Source: Motilimonas eburnea
GTDB taxonomy: Bacteria; Pseudomonadota; Gammaproteobacteria; Enterobacterales; CBDFNC01
Assembly: GCF_021295345.1 (NCBI RefSeq)
Contig: NZ_JAIMJB010000005.1
Span: 182,506-246,505 of the forward strand
Direction of reading: 5' to 3'
DNA: 64,000 nt
Positions 44,273-54,390 of the stretch are shown here, in pieces. The position numbers and the translations under genes were made by a program. The first letter of the stretch is position 1. Each line of letters starts with the position of its first letter. Under the pieces are notes generated by a model. That model had not been told where the DNA came from. It ran no database searches and saw only the letters and a program-made list of their open reading frames with translations.

Positions 44273-44724
44273 AAAAGAAGTTAGAGGTTCAAGCTATTGA
44301 AAACGGCTCGGTGATCGATCATATTGCGGCTGGGCAAGGCGTTAAAATACTTAAGTTTTTTCAACTTACCGACACCAAGCAAAAGATCACCATCGGGTTG
44401 AACTTGCCAACCGGTGGCAGCCAAACCAAAGATTTGATCAAGATAGAAAACACGCAGATCACCGATGCGCAAGCGAATCAGTTAGCCTTATTTGCCCCTG
44501 ACGCCACCATCAATTTAATTGAAAACTACGATGTGGTAAAAAAATTCAAGGTGCATTTACCGGAATCGATCAGTGGTGTATTGGCGTGTCCAAACTCAAA
44601 CTGTATCAGCCACAGTGAGCCGGTGGATAGCCAATTTTACATTCGCCAAAAGCAACAAATTAAGCTCAAGTGTCACTACTGCGAAAAGAGTTTTGCGACA
44701 TCCTTCTTCAAAGAATTGGACTAG
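44269..44724 (+). CDS. pyrI: Aspartate carbamoyltransferase regulatory subunit
   Basis: 151 aa. N-terminal allosteric domain ([20 protein letters not shown]) and C-terminal zinc domain with four Cys (ACPNSNC and KCHYCEK) that bind zinc and contact PyrB. The nucleotide effectors CTP and ATP bind in the N-terminal part. It overlaps pyrB by 4 bases and is followed by a strong terminator. Confidence 0.96.
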   Translation: MKKKLEVQAIENGSVIDHIAAGQGVKILKFFQLTDTKQKITIGLNLPTGGSQTKDLIKIENTQITDAQANQLALFAPDATINLIENYDVVKKFKVHLPESISGVLACPNSNCISHSEPVDSQFYIRQKQQIKLKCHYCEKSFATSFFKELD

Positions 44725-44747
44725 TCCTTAGCGCTGAATTTCTGCCA

Positions 44748-44780
44748 TAAAAAAAGCGATTCCAATGAATCGCTTTTTTT
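44748..44780. terminator. pyrBI terminator
   Basis: Perfect stem aaaaaaagcgatt/aatcgcttttttt (44749-44761 with 44768-44780), six-base loop. It can act in both directions. The following 270 bases up to the Lrp gene hold no supported gene. Confidence 0.9.
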
Positions 44781-45049
44781 AATCTCTGCTATGAACTTAG
44801 GTATCGTCCAACTTTGCCGGTAAGCTTAGGTGCGAATCTCTCGCCTGAGCGGCTAATCACTTGCGGTAACAAGGTTTTCGCCAAAATAACGGGTCATTAT
44901 TTAGACTGCTCAGCTGTGCCCCACTGAATAAAATAGTAACTAAACCAATACGCAATAACTTACCTTTTTTAGCTAAGTTTTGTTGTAGATAAGCAATACT
45001 ATTTCAACTATCCTAATAAATAAGCAATTATTTATGTGTGAGCACCGAG

Positions 45050-45526
45050 ATGGCGAAATTAGACCGCACCGACAAACATATTTTAACCTTGATGCAAGAA
45101 AACGGCCGCATCAGTAATTTGGAATTAGCCGAGCAAATAGGCCTTTCAGCCTCCCCTTGCTCTAGGCGTGTGAAGAGCCTCGAAGAAGCGGGCTACGTCG
45201 ATAAGCACGTCACCTTACTCAACCCGCAAAAACTCGGTCTCAAATTAACCGCGTATATTCATATCAGTATGGATCGGCACACGCCAGATAGGTTTGAGAA
45301 CTTTGAACGCGAAGTGGCGCAATACCCAGAAATCATAGAATGCTGCTTGATCACAGGCATGGATGCGGATTACCAATTAAAAGTGATGGTGCCCGATATG
45401 GAAGCTTACCAAGAATTTCTACTCGGTAAACTCACCCGAATACCCGGTGTCACGGGAGTGAGATCCAGCTTTATGCTACGTAATATTATGCATAATACCG
45501 CGCTGCCTCTTAATCACATCAAGTAA
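45050..45526 (+). CDS. Lrp/AsnC-family transcriptional regulator
   Basis: 158 aa from the ATG at 45050 (GTG at 45038 is an alternative). N-terminal helix-turn-helix (ILTLMQENGRISNLELAEQIGLS) and C-terminal RAM domain (VAQYPEIIECCLITGMDADYQL). Typical Lrp/AsnC length. Effector and targets unknown; it converges with the cobD end of the PEP-CTERM operon, stops 6 bases apart. Confidence 0.9.
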   Translation: MAKLDRTDKHILTLMQENGRISNLELAEQIGLSASPCSRRVKSLEEAGYVDKHVTLLNPQKLGLKLTAYIHISMDRHTPDRFENFEREVAQYPEIIECCLITGMDADYQLKVMVPDMEAYQEFLLGKLTRIPGVTGVRSSFMLRNIMHNTALPLNHIK

Positions 45527-45532
45527 ACAACA

Positions 45533-46615
45533 TTAAGCATCATAAAAGCTGAGTTGCCTTAAGGTCGTAATGAGGCGCTGATTATCAGCTCTACTCTTGA
45601 TGGCAAGGCGAATGTAGGACTCATCTAGCCCCTGAAAATTACTGGCATTGCGAATAACAATGCCTTGATCCAATAACACTTCCCGCAGAGCCGTGGCTTG
45701 CCAAACGGGGGGGAGCTGACAAAGCACAAAGTTAACCCGAGATGGATAAGTAACCCAGCCGGGTAACTGAGCTAACTCGTCCATAATAAAAGCACGTTCG
45801 GCATTTAACCATTGCCATGAAGCCTCCATGTAAGCCGCATCCTGAACCGCCGCAATGGCCGCAACTTCAGCGAGGGCATTGACACTCCAAGGCTCACGAA
45901 TGTGCAAAATCCGCTCAGTTAAAGCAAGGTCATGGCAAATAGCAAAGCCTAGGCGAATACCAGGCAGAGCAAAAAATTTGGTTAAGGCCCGAATAACAAA
46001 CACATGAGGCAAACTTAAACTGGCGATACTCGACGCTTCGCCTTGATCGACAAATTCAATAAATGCCTCGTCCACCAGCAGGCGACAATCATTAGCTTGC
46101 GCCAACTTGGCCAACTGCGCCATTTGTGCAAGATCGATAAACTGACCCGTTGGATTGTTGGGGTTGCACACGACAAGCACATCATAACGTTTTGCCTGCA
46201 ACTGCTTGGCTAGCTGGGCAAAACACAAGCTAAACTCACTTTCCCCCTCCAACTGACAAAAATCAACTTCAGCGCCAACCGCCTCTGCCGCTCGCTGATA
46301 TTCAGCAAACGTCGGGGCAATGATTAACACGTTATTCGGGGAAACGGCCTTAAAATAAAGATAGATAAGCTCAGTAGCCCCATTACCTTGGATGATGCGC
46401 TGAATCGGCTGATGGCAATACTCAGCCAACGATTGGCGTAATTGCACATAGTCTGGATCTGGGTATTGCAACAAGCAATCTAATTGCTTTGTTAAGGCAT
46501 GGCGAACACTTGCCGGCAACCCTAACGGATTTATATTGGCGCTAAAATCTAACCAGCCTTGCTCACCGTATTGACGGACTAAACGATGTACATTACCTCC
46601 ATGCAGTTCGCGCAT
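45533..46615 (-). CDS. cobD: L-threonine-O-3-phosphate decarboxylase-like aminotransferase (CobD)
   Basis: 360 aa, class I/II aminotransferase fold. Motifs LDFSANINPLG, YPDPDY, VCNPNNPTGQ, and the PLP Lys in ALTKFFALPG (~217-226) match CobD of Salmonella, which makes (R)-1-amino-2-propanol phosphate for the cobalamin side arm (the same position is often named cobC in other bacteria). Starts at ATG after AAGGAG. It is 15 bases after cbiB, its usual partner. A histidinol-phosphate aminotransferase is the main alternative but the pairing with cbiB argues against it. Confidence 0.85.
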   Translation of the reverse strand: MRELHGGNVHRLVRQYGEQGWLDFSANINPLGLPASVRHALTKQLDCLLQYPDPDYVQLRQSLAEYCHQPIQRIIQGNGATELIYLYFKAVSPNNVLIIAPTFAEYQRAAEAVGAEVDFCQLEGESEFSLCFAQLAKQLQAKRYDVLVVCNPNNPTGQFIDLAQMAQLAKLAQANDCRLLVDEAFIEFVDQGEASSIASLSLPHVFVIRALTKFFALPGIRLGFAICHDLALTERILHIREPWSVNALAEVAAIAAVQDAAYMEASWQWLNAERAFIMDELAQLPGWVTYPSRVNFVLCQLPPVWQATALREVLLDQGIVIRNASNFQGLDESYIRLAIKSRADNQRLITTLRQLSFYDA

Positions 46616-46630
46616 ATTCTCTCCTTAACA

Positions 46631-47644
46631 TTAAAAGCCCATCGTCCCCGCTAACCCAAGCAGCACAAATAAAGCCGTTAACAGCGAGCTCACATACACT
46701 AAATGCACATTTTGCTTAATATGCTCAAGTTGAAAATCCGCTCGCTTATCGCCGATGGTGGGTTTAACTTGTTGCTGACCAAAATACGAGGTTAAGCCCC
46801 CAAATTGCACTCCCAGCGCGCCCGCAACAGCGGCTTCGGGATGAGCCGAGTTAGGGCTAGCATGGTTGTGGCGATCACGCCAGAATATACGCCAAGCGCC
46901 GCGCCAGTCGTAACCTAATATCCAAGCCGCCATTGGGATAATCAACGCCCCAGTGAAACGAGCTGGCAACCAATTAGCCCAATCATCTAGCCGCGCCGAA
47001 AACCAGCCAAGCGCAAGGTAGCGTTCATTTTTATAGCCCCACATAGAATCAAAGGTATTTATGGCCTTGTAGGTCATGGCGACCGCCGCTGTCGCGCCGG
47101 GCAACCAGGTGCTGAGCAACGCCCCCAGCAAGATGTAAAACAGCGGAGCCGTAATGGCATCAACAATATTTTCCGACAAGGTTTCCATGGTGCTACGAAT
47201 CACCTGTTGTTGATCCATTTCACCCGTATCTCGGCTAACCAAATAGCTCAGCTCTTGCCGCGCTAACGCCATGTCTCCTTGCTGTAATATTCGTCGTACC
47301 TTGCTACCTTCTTGGCATAAACTACGCGTGGCTAAGCAAGTATAGAGTAGGTAAAGCTCGAGCAACCAATGGCTTTGCGCTAACGTCAGGCTAATGACAA
47401 ATACCACGACTAGGATCAATAAGTTGGCAAAAATTCCATAAAACTGCGCCGGAATGGTTAGACGTTCATAACCTCGCTCAGCCCCTTTGATCAAGACACC
47501 AATGCCCTGCACGGGATGAGGAATACGCTGAGGATCACCAAGAATAAGGTCGGCCAAATAGGCACACAATATGATAGCAGGAGTCAGAAAGCCGCCTGAA
47601 AGCAAAATAATGGGGGCGCCTAAGTTAACAAAACTTAGACGCAA
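46631..47644 (-). CDS. cbiB: Adenosylcobinamide-phosphate synthase CbiB
   Basis: 337 aa. Membrane protein with motif YLADLILGDPQRIPHPVQGIG (split here as ADLILGDPQR and HPVQGIG) at ~28-48 and the conserved DAITAPLFY and SWGYKNERY-like segments. CbiB joins the aminopropanol phosphate arm to adenosylcobyric acid at the membrane. The start is TTG at 47644, 18 bases after prsT; no strong ribosome site, so translation may depend on upstream coupling. Confidence 0.87.
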   Translation of the reverse strand: MRLSFVNLGAPIILLSGGFLTPAIILCAYLADLILGDPQRIPHPVQGIGVLIKGAERGYERLTIPAQFYGIFANLLILVVVFVISLTLAQSHWLLELYLLYTCLATRSLCQEGSKVRRILQQGDMALARQELSYLVSRDTGEMDQQQVIRSTMETLSENIVDAITAPLFYILLGALLSTWLPGATAAVAMTYKAINTFDSMWGYKNERYLALGWFSARLDDWANWLPARFTGALIIPMAAWILGYDWRGAWRIFWRDRHNHASPNSAHPEAAVAGALGVQFGGLTSYFGQQQVKPTIGDKRADFQLEHIKQNVHLVYVSSLLTALFVLLGLAGTMGF

Positions 47645-47662
47645 TAAACAAGAGCGAAATCT

Positions 47663-50479
47663 CTAACTAATTGACGACAATAACGCTTTAGTCTCGCTCA
47701 ACCCCGAATAATCAGCAAAATCAGCAATCAACTTTTCTAATACGGCTTTTGCTTGTTCTTTTTTACCATTTTTAAGCATGGCTTGAGCAAGGTGGTGCTG
47801 AATTTCAGGGTTATCCGGTGCCGCTTGCACCGCTCTTGTAAGTAGGCGCTCAGCCGTGATACCGTCACCTTGCTGCAACAAAATCACGGCCAACGTATCC
47901 ATCACGCCGGGATTATCTGGCGCCATATCATGGGCTGACTGCGCATGCTTTAATGCTTGAGGGTAATCACCCTTCTTGTGGTATAACCAAGCTAGGTTGT
48001 TTTCAATATGATAATCAGGCTCGACTTGTTCACTCAATTGCTTCAGTGACGCAATGGCGGCCTGATCTTTACCCGCTAACATTTGATAATCGGCTAATAC
48101 CCTTAGCACCAATACGTCTTGCTGATAGCGCTCCAGCCACTGCGATAGCAGTGAGATAGCCTGCTGCTGTTCATCTGCAGACCAGTGCGCATTGGCGAGC
48201 TGTAACAATAAGAAGTTTGTTTCGGTGCTTTGCAGTGCGCGCTCGTAATAACGAATTGCATCACCAAAATTACCTTGTGCCAACTCTAACCGTGCTTGCA
48301 TCTCATCTACCATGGCCGTGTTGGGAAAACGCTGGCGGTAATTGGCAATCGCTTCGCGGGTTTCAACATACTTGCCTTCACTTAATAGCAAGCGAATATC
48401 CAACATTGCAATGGGCGGGTAAAAAGCGTTCGCTTGTAATGCTTTATCTAACTCGCGCCGGGCGCTGGCCAAATCATTGGTCATGGCATGAGCATGCGCT
48501 AAATGAAAGTGCCCCAAATAACTGGCTGGGTAACGGGCCGTAAATGCCGCTAAACGCTGCTTAGCCAGCTCCCATTGCTGGAAATACTGTAATAATACGC
48601 CACTGTAAAATAAGATTTTGGCTTGGGCAGCTGTCGGTTGGGGATGTTTTTCCAACATATTGGATGCAAGAACGAGCGCCTGCTGCGGCTGATTATTAAA
48701 AAATAGATACTCGATCATAGGCAGGTTTACCTCTAGGTTATCGGGGTGATAACTGAGGGCTTGGGTTAAATAAGCTAGACCTTGCTCCAACTCGTCTGCT
48801 CGTATGGCTAAAAAATGTAATTGCATTAAGCTTTTCAGATCGGTTTTATCTTGCGCTAATACCGCTTGATAATGCTGCTGAGCCAACGCATAGTCTTTGC
48901 TCTTTAAGGCGAGGGCTGCCAAATTGTACCGAGCTGATTTATTTTCTGGCGCTATCTCTAACGCTTTTAAAAAGGCTTGCTCAGCGGGCTCAAGTTGCTC
49001 ATTTAGGAAATAGGCTGCCCCTTGTAATAACCAGCCTACTTCTAACTCGGGTAAGCGTTGTTGTAATGCAACAGCACGCTGCAACGCCTCGTTCACATCT
49101 CCTTTTTTCAGGTAATTGAGGATCAAGGCGACCTCAATATCATCCTGTTCAGGCAGTTTCTGCTGCACCTCTTGCAATTGCGCTATGCCCTGATCGATGT
49201 CGGGTTGTAAAAAAGCGGCTTTCGCCATTAACAAGTTCAGCGAGCGATCATCTTGTGCCAGCTGTGCCGCCTGTGCAAATAACTGACGAGACAAAATAAA
49301 GTCTTTATTCTGCAGCAATGCTTCCCCTGCCGCCTTTAATAAGCTGGCATCTTGCTGATTAAAATCAGAAGCATTAATTGCACTCAGGGTTTCTGTCGCG
49401 GCGAGCTCATCACCCAGCTTAAATTCAATTGCCGCCTTGAGTTTAATGCCATCGCTGTAATTGGGATAGGCATAGGTCACCTTGGTGATGTGAGCAAAGG
49501 CTTTTTCGTATTGCTCTAATGGATATGCGGATGCGGCGGCAACAAAGTGCGCCGCGATGTGTGAACCATCTAAACCTAGTACCTTATCTGCCATATCCAT
49601 GGCCGCTTGATACTGTTTATCCTCAAGCATGAGATAGGCTTTAAGGTAATTGGCTTCAACGTGATTGGGGATGACTTTTAGTATTTGAGCTAAGGTTTGT
49701 TCAAGTAACTCGTCCTGTTCACTGACAAGATAGGCTTGCGCTAAATTCAACAACACATCGGGGTTCGAATATTGTTGCTTGGCCAATTGCGTAAATTGCG
49801 CGATGGCTTGCGGGTAGTCCTGTTGCTCCAACAGAACTTGCCCTCTTAGCTGCATCGCTTTGGCAAAAAATGCTTGTTGCTCAATCGCCTTATTTAAGTT
49901 AGTTAACGCTTGCTCTCGTTCATCATAAGCCAACGCTTGTAGTGCACTGGCAAATAATAATTCCGCGGTCACTCGTTCTAGCTCACGCGCCTTAGTCAAA
50001 TAAACCAAGGCTTGTTCCGCTTGTTCTTGCTTGGTTAATTGCTTAGATAATAAAGCAAGTTGAGCAAGTAAGGCGAAGCGATCGACCGCGGTTTTATCAG
50101 ACCAGATCTCGGTCGGCTCAAGTAACTTCGCAACCCGTTGATTTTCTCCTAAAACTAATAACACCTTAGCTAACGCCAAGCGGTGCTCGGGCGTGTCTTG
50201 CTGCGCAACCACCTTACTTAGCTCTTTTTCGGCAAATAAATACATGCCGATCACCTCATAAGATTGCGCCAATCGTTTTTGCGCTTCAATATGTTGAGGG
50301 TTCACCTTCAACACATTTTTTAACTCAATAATGGCGCTCTTATGGTTATCTTGCTGCTGGTAAGACACGGCTTGCTGGAATGCAGCTTGTTCATCTATGG
50401 TACCTTCACCGCATCCCTGTAGCCCTAATATGCAAATCAAGCTGGCATAGCTCAACCAAGTGCTCATAGGTTTCATCAT
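47663..50479 (-). CDS. prsT: PEP-CTERM system TPR-repeat lipoprotein PrsT
   Basis: 938 aa. Lipoprotein signal (lipobox LQGC near residue 23), then more than 20 tetratricopeptide-type repeats to the C-terminus (for example LAQSYEVIGMYLFAEKELSK and ALKHAQSAHDMAPDNPGVMD). PrsT is a very large TPR lipoprotein found with exosortase/exopolysaccharide gene sets; it may act in periplasmic or outer-membrane polymer export. Sits 15 bases after the FAD-oxidase gene and 18 bases before cbiB, in one direction. Confidence 0.85.
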   Translation of the reverse strand: MMKPMSTWLSYASLICILGLQGCGEGTIDEQAAFQQAVSYQQQDNHKSAIIELKNVLKVNPQHIEAQKRLAQSYEVIGMYLFAEKELSKVVAQQDTPEHRLALAKVLLVLGENQRVAKLLEPTEIWSDKTAVDRFALLAQLALLSKQLTKQEQAEQALVYLTKARELERVTAELLFASALQALAYDEREQALTNLNKAIEQQAFFAKAMQLRGQVLLEQQDYPQAIAQFTQLAKQQYSNPDVLLNLAQAYLVSEQDELLEQTLAQILKVIPNHVEANYLKAYLMLEDKQYQAAMDMADKVLGLDGSHIAAHFVAAASAYPLEQYEKAFAHITKVTYAYPNYSDGIKLKAAIEFKLGDELAATETLSAINASDFNQQDASLLKAAGEALLQNKDFILSRQLFAQAAQLAQDDRSLNLLMAKAAFLQPDIDQGIAQLQEVQQKLPEQDDIEVALILNYLKKGDVNEALQRAVALQQRLPELEVGWLLQGAAYFLNEQLEPAEQAFLKALEIAPENKSARYNLAALALKSKDYALAQQHYQAVLAQDKTDLKSLMQLHFLAIRADELEQGLAYLTQALSYHPDNLEVNLPMIEYLFFNNQPQQALVLASNMLEKHPQPTAAQAKILFYSGVLLQYFQQWELAKQRLAAFTARYPASYLGHFHLAHAHAMTNDLASARRELDKALQANAFYPPIAMLDIRLLLSEGKYVETREAIANYRQRFPNTAMVDEMQARLELAQGNFGDAIRYYERALQSTETNFLLLQLANAHWSADEQQQAISLLSQWLERYQQDVLVLRVLADYQMLAGKDQAAIASLKQLSEQVEPDYHIENNLAWLYHKKGDYPQALKHAQSAHDMAPDNPGVMDTLAVILLQQGDGITAERLLTRAVQAAPDNPEIQHHLAQAMLKNGKKEQAKAVLEKLIADFADYSGLSETKALLSSIS

Positions 50480-50494
50480 AGTTTCCCTACCTTT

Positions 50495-52090
50495 CTACTC
50501 TTGATAACGGCCCGGTGACATTATCCTATTGGGATCGAGAGTTTGCTTAATGCCTTGTACCACTTGTAAATACCCAGGAGCAGCGTCGGGTAACATGGTC
50601 ATGGCGCGCGTTGACAGCCGATATGGAAAATAGCCGTCATCGGTTAGTGCCTTAAACAAGGCATCGTGACAGGCCAAGGCTTGCTTTTCCTGCTCAAGAT
50701 TGTCCCTGTCATAGGTAATACAAATCACGCAATCGATACAGCGCTCCGTTAACAATGTCATTGAAATAGCAGGCTCAAAGCCATACTCCAATAAATACTT
50801 GTAAACCAGATGTTCTAGTCGAGTGGCATGCTCACCCGTCATGGGGGCAACGGGGGCAAGCCACAATAAACCACACTTGTCTCTATCTGGGTGTGCAGCG
50901 TCCATATCCGGTGGCGGTTGCTTTTTGCGCCAGTAAGTACTGGGAATAAAAGCATTGGTTGGCACCCCACGTTTTAAATGATAAACCGGCAAACTCTTAT
51001 CAAGAGCCCCTTTAAGGTCAAATCCTGTTACCCATTGATAGGGCTTTTGGATTAAGCGAGCCACACGCAATAGTGAATCATCAAGGAACTTAATTTTATG
51101 GGAGGGAATGTGTTTGAGCGCTTGCTTGATTCTCCTTCTCGCCACGGCCACTTCAAGCCAACTGCCATATAGCGCCCCCGATGCATTCCACTCTTTGGCG
51201 TCTAACTGGGTTAATCTCTGCGCCAACCACTCCCTCGATAAGGGCGTGGTATCATTCATGGCCTGCCACGGATATTGGTCAAAAGCCGACACCACCTTGT
51301 CACCATTGACCAAGTGCATGGCACTTTTTAATGTCCCATCAAGTCGTAGTGGTCGTAGCGCGTCTACCATAGGGCCAAAGTCTGCCTTATCAACACTGCA
51401 AAAGAAGGCTTGGAAATAAGCCGGTTTAGGCATTAACCAAATGGTCATCTGGGTGACCACGGCAAACGATGACTGACTGAATAAACCGTCTAAATAGGGG
51501 CCGACCCCCCAGTGATAAACCTCTGCAGCTTGTGCCTTCGCAAACCGAGCAAAGCCGGTTTTAAAACACGCCCCACTTGCCAACACCACTTCCAAACCAC
51601 TCACATTGGCAAAGTGATCGCCGTAAGGCGTATGGCCAAACCCCCGTTCCATGGTGTTGCCTATGATGCTGCATTCTTGTGATGACCCCGTGGCATCCAT
51701 CCAAAGAGCGCCACCTTGTTGCTGTAAAAAGTCATAAAGCTGCTTTTGGGTCACGCCAGGCTCAATGGTGACGTAAGCCAAATCAGGGTCAAACTTGACG
51801 ATGTTATTCATCAAGCTTAAGTCCAAAATAGTACAACCGTCTGCCGTAGGTACCGCTGAGCCATAGCCCCAATTTTTGCCCGAACTAATGGGATAAATCG
51901 GATCTTTATTCTCATTAGCCAGCTTGACAAGCGCTTGCACTTGCTCGGTAGATTCAGGTTTGAGAACGACTTTCACCGTTTCAGATGTTTCATAGGTTGC
52001 GGTTTCATAAGGCGCTAACTGCTCAGGCTGAGTGAGTATATTCCGACTTCCCACAATCTGAGTGTACTGTTGGAGTAATGCCTGATTCAT
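50495..52090 (-). CDS. FAD-binding oxidoreductase (vanillyl-alcohol oxidase type)
   Basis: 531 aa from ATG 52090 (GGAA upstream; GTG at 52093 possible). FAD-binding PCMH/VAO domain (ISSGKNWGYGSA, then DLSLMNNIVKFDPDLAYVTIEPGVT) and C-terminal substrate cap with the end LDPNRIMSPGRY. Related to 4-cresol dehydrogenase/vanillyl-alcohol oxidase flavoproteins; the heme partner is absent. Located between the PEP-CTERM-associated acyltransferase and prsT, it may belong to that system. Substrate unknown. Confidence 0.82.
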   Translation of the reverse strand: MNQALLQQYTQIVGSRNILTQPEQLAPYETATYETSETVKVVLKPESTEQVQALVKLANENKDPIYPISSGKNWGYGSAVPTADGCTILDLSLMNNIVKFDPDLAYVTIEPGVTQKQLYDFLQQQGGALWMDATGSSQECSIIGNTMERGFGHTPYGDHFANVSGLEVVLASGACFKTGFARFAKAQAAEVYHWGVGPYLDGLFSQSSFAVVTQMTIWLMPKPAYFQAFFCSVDKADFGPMVDALRPLRLDGTLKSAMHLVNGDKVVSAFDQYPWQAMNDTTPLSREWLAQRLTQLDAKEWNASGALYGSWLEVAVARRRIKQALKHIPSHKIKFLDDSLLRVARLIQKPYQWVTGFDLKGALDKSLPVYHLKRGVPTNAFIPSTYWRKKQPPPDMDAAHPDRDKCGLLWLAPVAPMTGEHATRLEHLVYKYLLEYGFEPAISMTLLTERCIDCVICITYDRDNLEQEKQALACHDALFKALTDDGYFPYRLSTRAMTMLPDAAPGYLQVVQGIKQTLDPNRIMSPGRYQE

Positions 52091-52192
52091 CACGTTATTC
52101 CTTACTTAAACCGTATTTCTGAGTGTAGTTAATGGCCAGATATTTCGCCCTGCTAAGTCAAAATAAATCCCTCAGATTCCTCCGCTATCGCG

Positions 52193-53008
52193 TTAATGCT
52201 TCATGGCTTGTGCCAGCCCCTTCTCTAGATTCATATGTAATAATTTGAAACCGGGCGACAGGTTTCTTAGAAATAAGATGGGGTTAATGTAATAGGGTGC
52301 CCGCTGACCATGATATTCAACCGTGGGCCCAATCTGCTTAAACTTGATCCCGACAAAACGCATACTTCTCGCCAATCTTGGTTCCATCATTACAAAGCAA
52401 TGTTCTATATCTTGGTTGATAACAATTGAGGCTGCGCTGAGGTAAAGACCAATGGCGATAAAGGGAAAACAACGTAGCTCGGTTTCGGAATACGTATCCT
52501 CGTTAACCGCACCGGTTTCAGCACCGGCAAACTTATCCGCATTACGCCGGCGAAACTCAGCAGGCACGGCCAATCGAGAAATTTCACATATCTTATTACG
52601 TGGGAAGTTGGCTGGATTTAAATGCGGGTCCGTGATTGCCCCCTTACAGTATTTCTCCAATGGTAACAATTGCTCTGAGGCTTGGGGTGTCACCACCCTA
52701 ACACAACCAGCGTAATGCTGGCTGGCTTTGTGTTCAATGACACAAAAAATGGAGTAAGGGTCGAAATCATCTTGCTCTTTGCCATCTGGCTTGGGTGGTT
52801 CAAATGCCAGCTCTTCACAGTAAACGTTATGACGTATTTTATGCACTTCATCACGCAGAGCTGTCTCATGGGCTATCAGCGGCTTAAGATATTGATCAAA
52901 ATGATGCGCTATTTCATTAGCCTCTCTACTGGCCTTAAACGACACCACTTTGCGAATTAGATAATTGATCCCGGGTAAATGAATTATCTCACGTTTGAGG
53001 TTACTCAT
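52193..53008 (-). CDS. PEP-CTERM/exosortase-associated acyltransferase (autoinducer-synthase-like)
   Basis: 271 aa. The order RDEVHKIRHNVYCEELAFEP, then DPYSIFCVIEHKA, a conserved EISRLAVP strand and FPFIAIGLYLSA is that of the TIGR03694-type acyltransferase family, related to LuxI-like N-acylhomoserine lactone synthases and commonly near prsT. GGGAAG ribosome site before the ATG. It leads the run acyltransferase, FAD oxidase, prsT, cbiB, cobD. The product (acyl-amino acid or lactone) is not established. Confidence 0.87.
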   Translation of the reverse strand: MSNLKREIIHLPGINYLIRKVVSFKASREANEIAHHFDQYLKPLIAHETALRDEVHKIRHNVYCEELAFEPPKPDGKEQDDFDPYSIFCVIEHKASQHYAGCVRVVTPQASEQLLPLEKYCKGAITDPHLNPANFPRNKICEISRLAVPAEFRRRNADKFAGAETGAVNEDTYSETELRCFPFIAIGLYLSAASIVINQDIEHCFVMMEPRLARSMRFVGIKFKQIGPTVEYHGQRAPYYINPILFLRNLSPGFKLLHMNLEKGLAQAMKH

Positions 53009-53205
53009 ACTGCACTTCCCTGAATAGCTTCATTAACGTTACTTATTGCCATCCTTGATCAAACAGATAACGGCTTAGATACCTGACTTTTCCTTATTCA
53101 CCATATTCCAGACTAAATCAGGGATAAGCCGAGTATCTAAGCAATCAATACTGCAAGCCTTAGGTGGGCTGTCAGCTTTTTTTACACCTTTGGTAAACTC
53201 GACAG

Positions 53206-53242
53206 CCAAGCACCTAATAAGTCTATATAACTAGGTGCTTGG
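53206..53242 (-). terminator. Stem-loop after the PEP-CTERM protein gene
   Basis: Perfect stem ccaagcaccta/taggtgcttgg (53206-53216 with 53232-53242), 15-base loop, 9 bases downstream of the PEP-CTERM gene stop on the minus strand. No T-tract directly follows. It could end or protect the message. The remaining space up to the acyltransferase promoter holds nothing else. Confidence 0.5.
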
Positions 53243-53250
53243 CACTGAGG

Positions 53251-54330
53251 TTATTTTTTGCGACGAATTTGCGATAAGCCCAATAAGCCTAAACCAAATA
53301 GCGCAACGGAAGCTGGCTCAGGTATTTTTAGCGAAGCGGTCACGGTTGTACCTGTGGTTGCCTGGAAGCTATATTCACGCCCTGCCACCAGTAGCTCACT
53401 CGAGGTAAGAGTGATTGAATCAGCGAAACTAGCAGTTCGAGAGCCTGGCGCACCATCGGTTCTTGAGCGAGAACGATTGAGATCCAATGCAGCCCATTCC
53501 AAAATAATATCGCCAGTGAGTTCATCAACTAACTCAAATGTTTGGTTGAACTCCGCCACGGCATTGGCGCTTTCGGGTGGGTTGGGAATCGTATCAACAA
53601 ACGCTTCAGCAAACACCGAGGCGTCAAAGCTAATATTAAAGCTAGTCGCCGGCCCCGACCAAATGAAGGTCACCGCAGTCGTAAGCTGGGTATCCACATC
53701 GGCAAAACCGAGACCGTCTGTGATGAGCTCCACTGTACTTTCAGCACCAATATGAGAACCGGCTGTAATATAGTCAAATACTTCAATATCTGGGGTCAGT
53801 GGATCGGCATCATGATCGATAAACACGCCCAAACCATTAATGACACCGTCACCGTTGAGGTCATAGTTAATTGATGTTCCTGTGAGTAATGAATCGGAAT
53901 AGGAACGATTAATCAGTTCTCGAGTACCACTGGTCATTAAGGTGGTATTAAAGTCATTGTCGACTAAGGTACAGCCAGACCCAACACAAAAGTCGTTTGC
54001 ATCATAGTCAATGACGAGATCCGCAATGGTGCCACCTGCTGCAAGAACCTCAAACGGCTTAATCTCTATCCCCCCATCTTGCTTAGTGACCGAGTTTAGC
54101 GTCGCGCTGATGTTAGAAGTATTACTGGCCGCAGGCAACACCCCAGACGTGCTCGTAGGTCCAAAGTTTAGATTGGAAAAGGTTGTGCCGCTATCATCGT
54201 GAAAACGAAGATTTTTTAGCTCTAGAGTAGATGTGGCGAGCACACCCACAGCGTAAGCGGGAAGTGACATACCTGCAAACACTGCTCCCGCAAGGGCAAT
54301 ATTGAGGGCTTTCTTAGTAAACTTGTCCAT
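53251..54330 (-). CDS. PEP-CTERM sorting-domain protein
   Basis: 359 aa. Sec signal peptide (basic start, hydrophobic ~9-24, cut near AYA), a beta-rich secreted domain with a calcium-binding-like DLNGDGVINGLGVFIDHD stretch, and the C-terminal sorting tag PEPASVALFGLGLLGLSQIR followed by basic residues. The tag (PEP, hydrophobic helix, basic end) is cut by an exosortase in the inner membrane. GAGGTG ribosome site 7 bases before the ATG. Upstream is a sigma-54-type promoter, typical for this regulon under PrsK/PrsR control. Ligand or role unknown. Confidence 0.92.
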   Translation of the reverse strand: MDKFTKKALNIALAGAVFAGMSLPAYAVGVLATSTLELKNLRFHDDSGTTFSNLNFGPTSTSGVLPAASNTSNISATLNSVTKQDGGIEIKPFEVLAAGGTIADLVIDYDANDFCVGSGCTLVDNDFNTTLMTSGTRELINRSYSDSLLTGTSINYDLNGDGVINGLGVFIDHDADPLTPDIEVFDYITAGSHIGAESTVELITDGLGFADVDTQLTTAVTFIWSGPATSFNISFDASVFAEAFVDTIPNPPESANAVAEFNQTFELVDELTGDIILEWAALDLNRSRSRTDGAPGSRTASFADSITLTSSELLVAGREYSFQATTGTTVTASLKIPEPASVALFGLGLLGLSQIRRKK

Positions 54331-54390
54331 GGTTTTACACCTCGTACTTAGGATGATTCAAAGGCCAAACTACTGCCTCTGAACCTGTGG

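Noticed and set aside
44781..53160. Cobalamin riboswitch for the cob genes
   Set aside because: Looked for the conserved B12-box pattern upstream of the gene run and in nearby gaps; none seen. None seen before metH or metA either.
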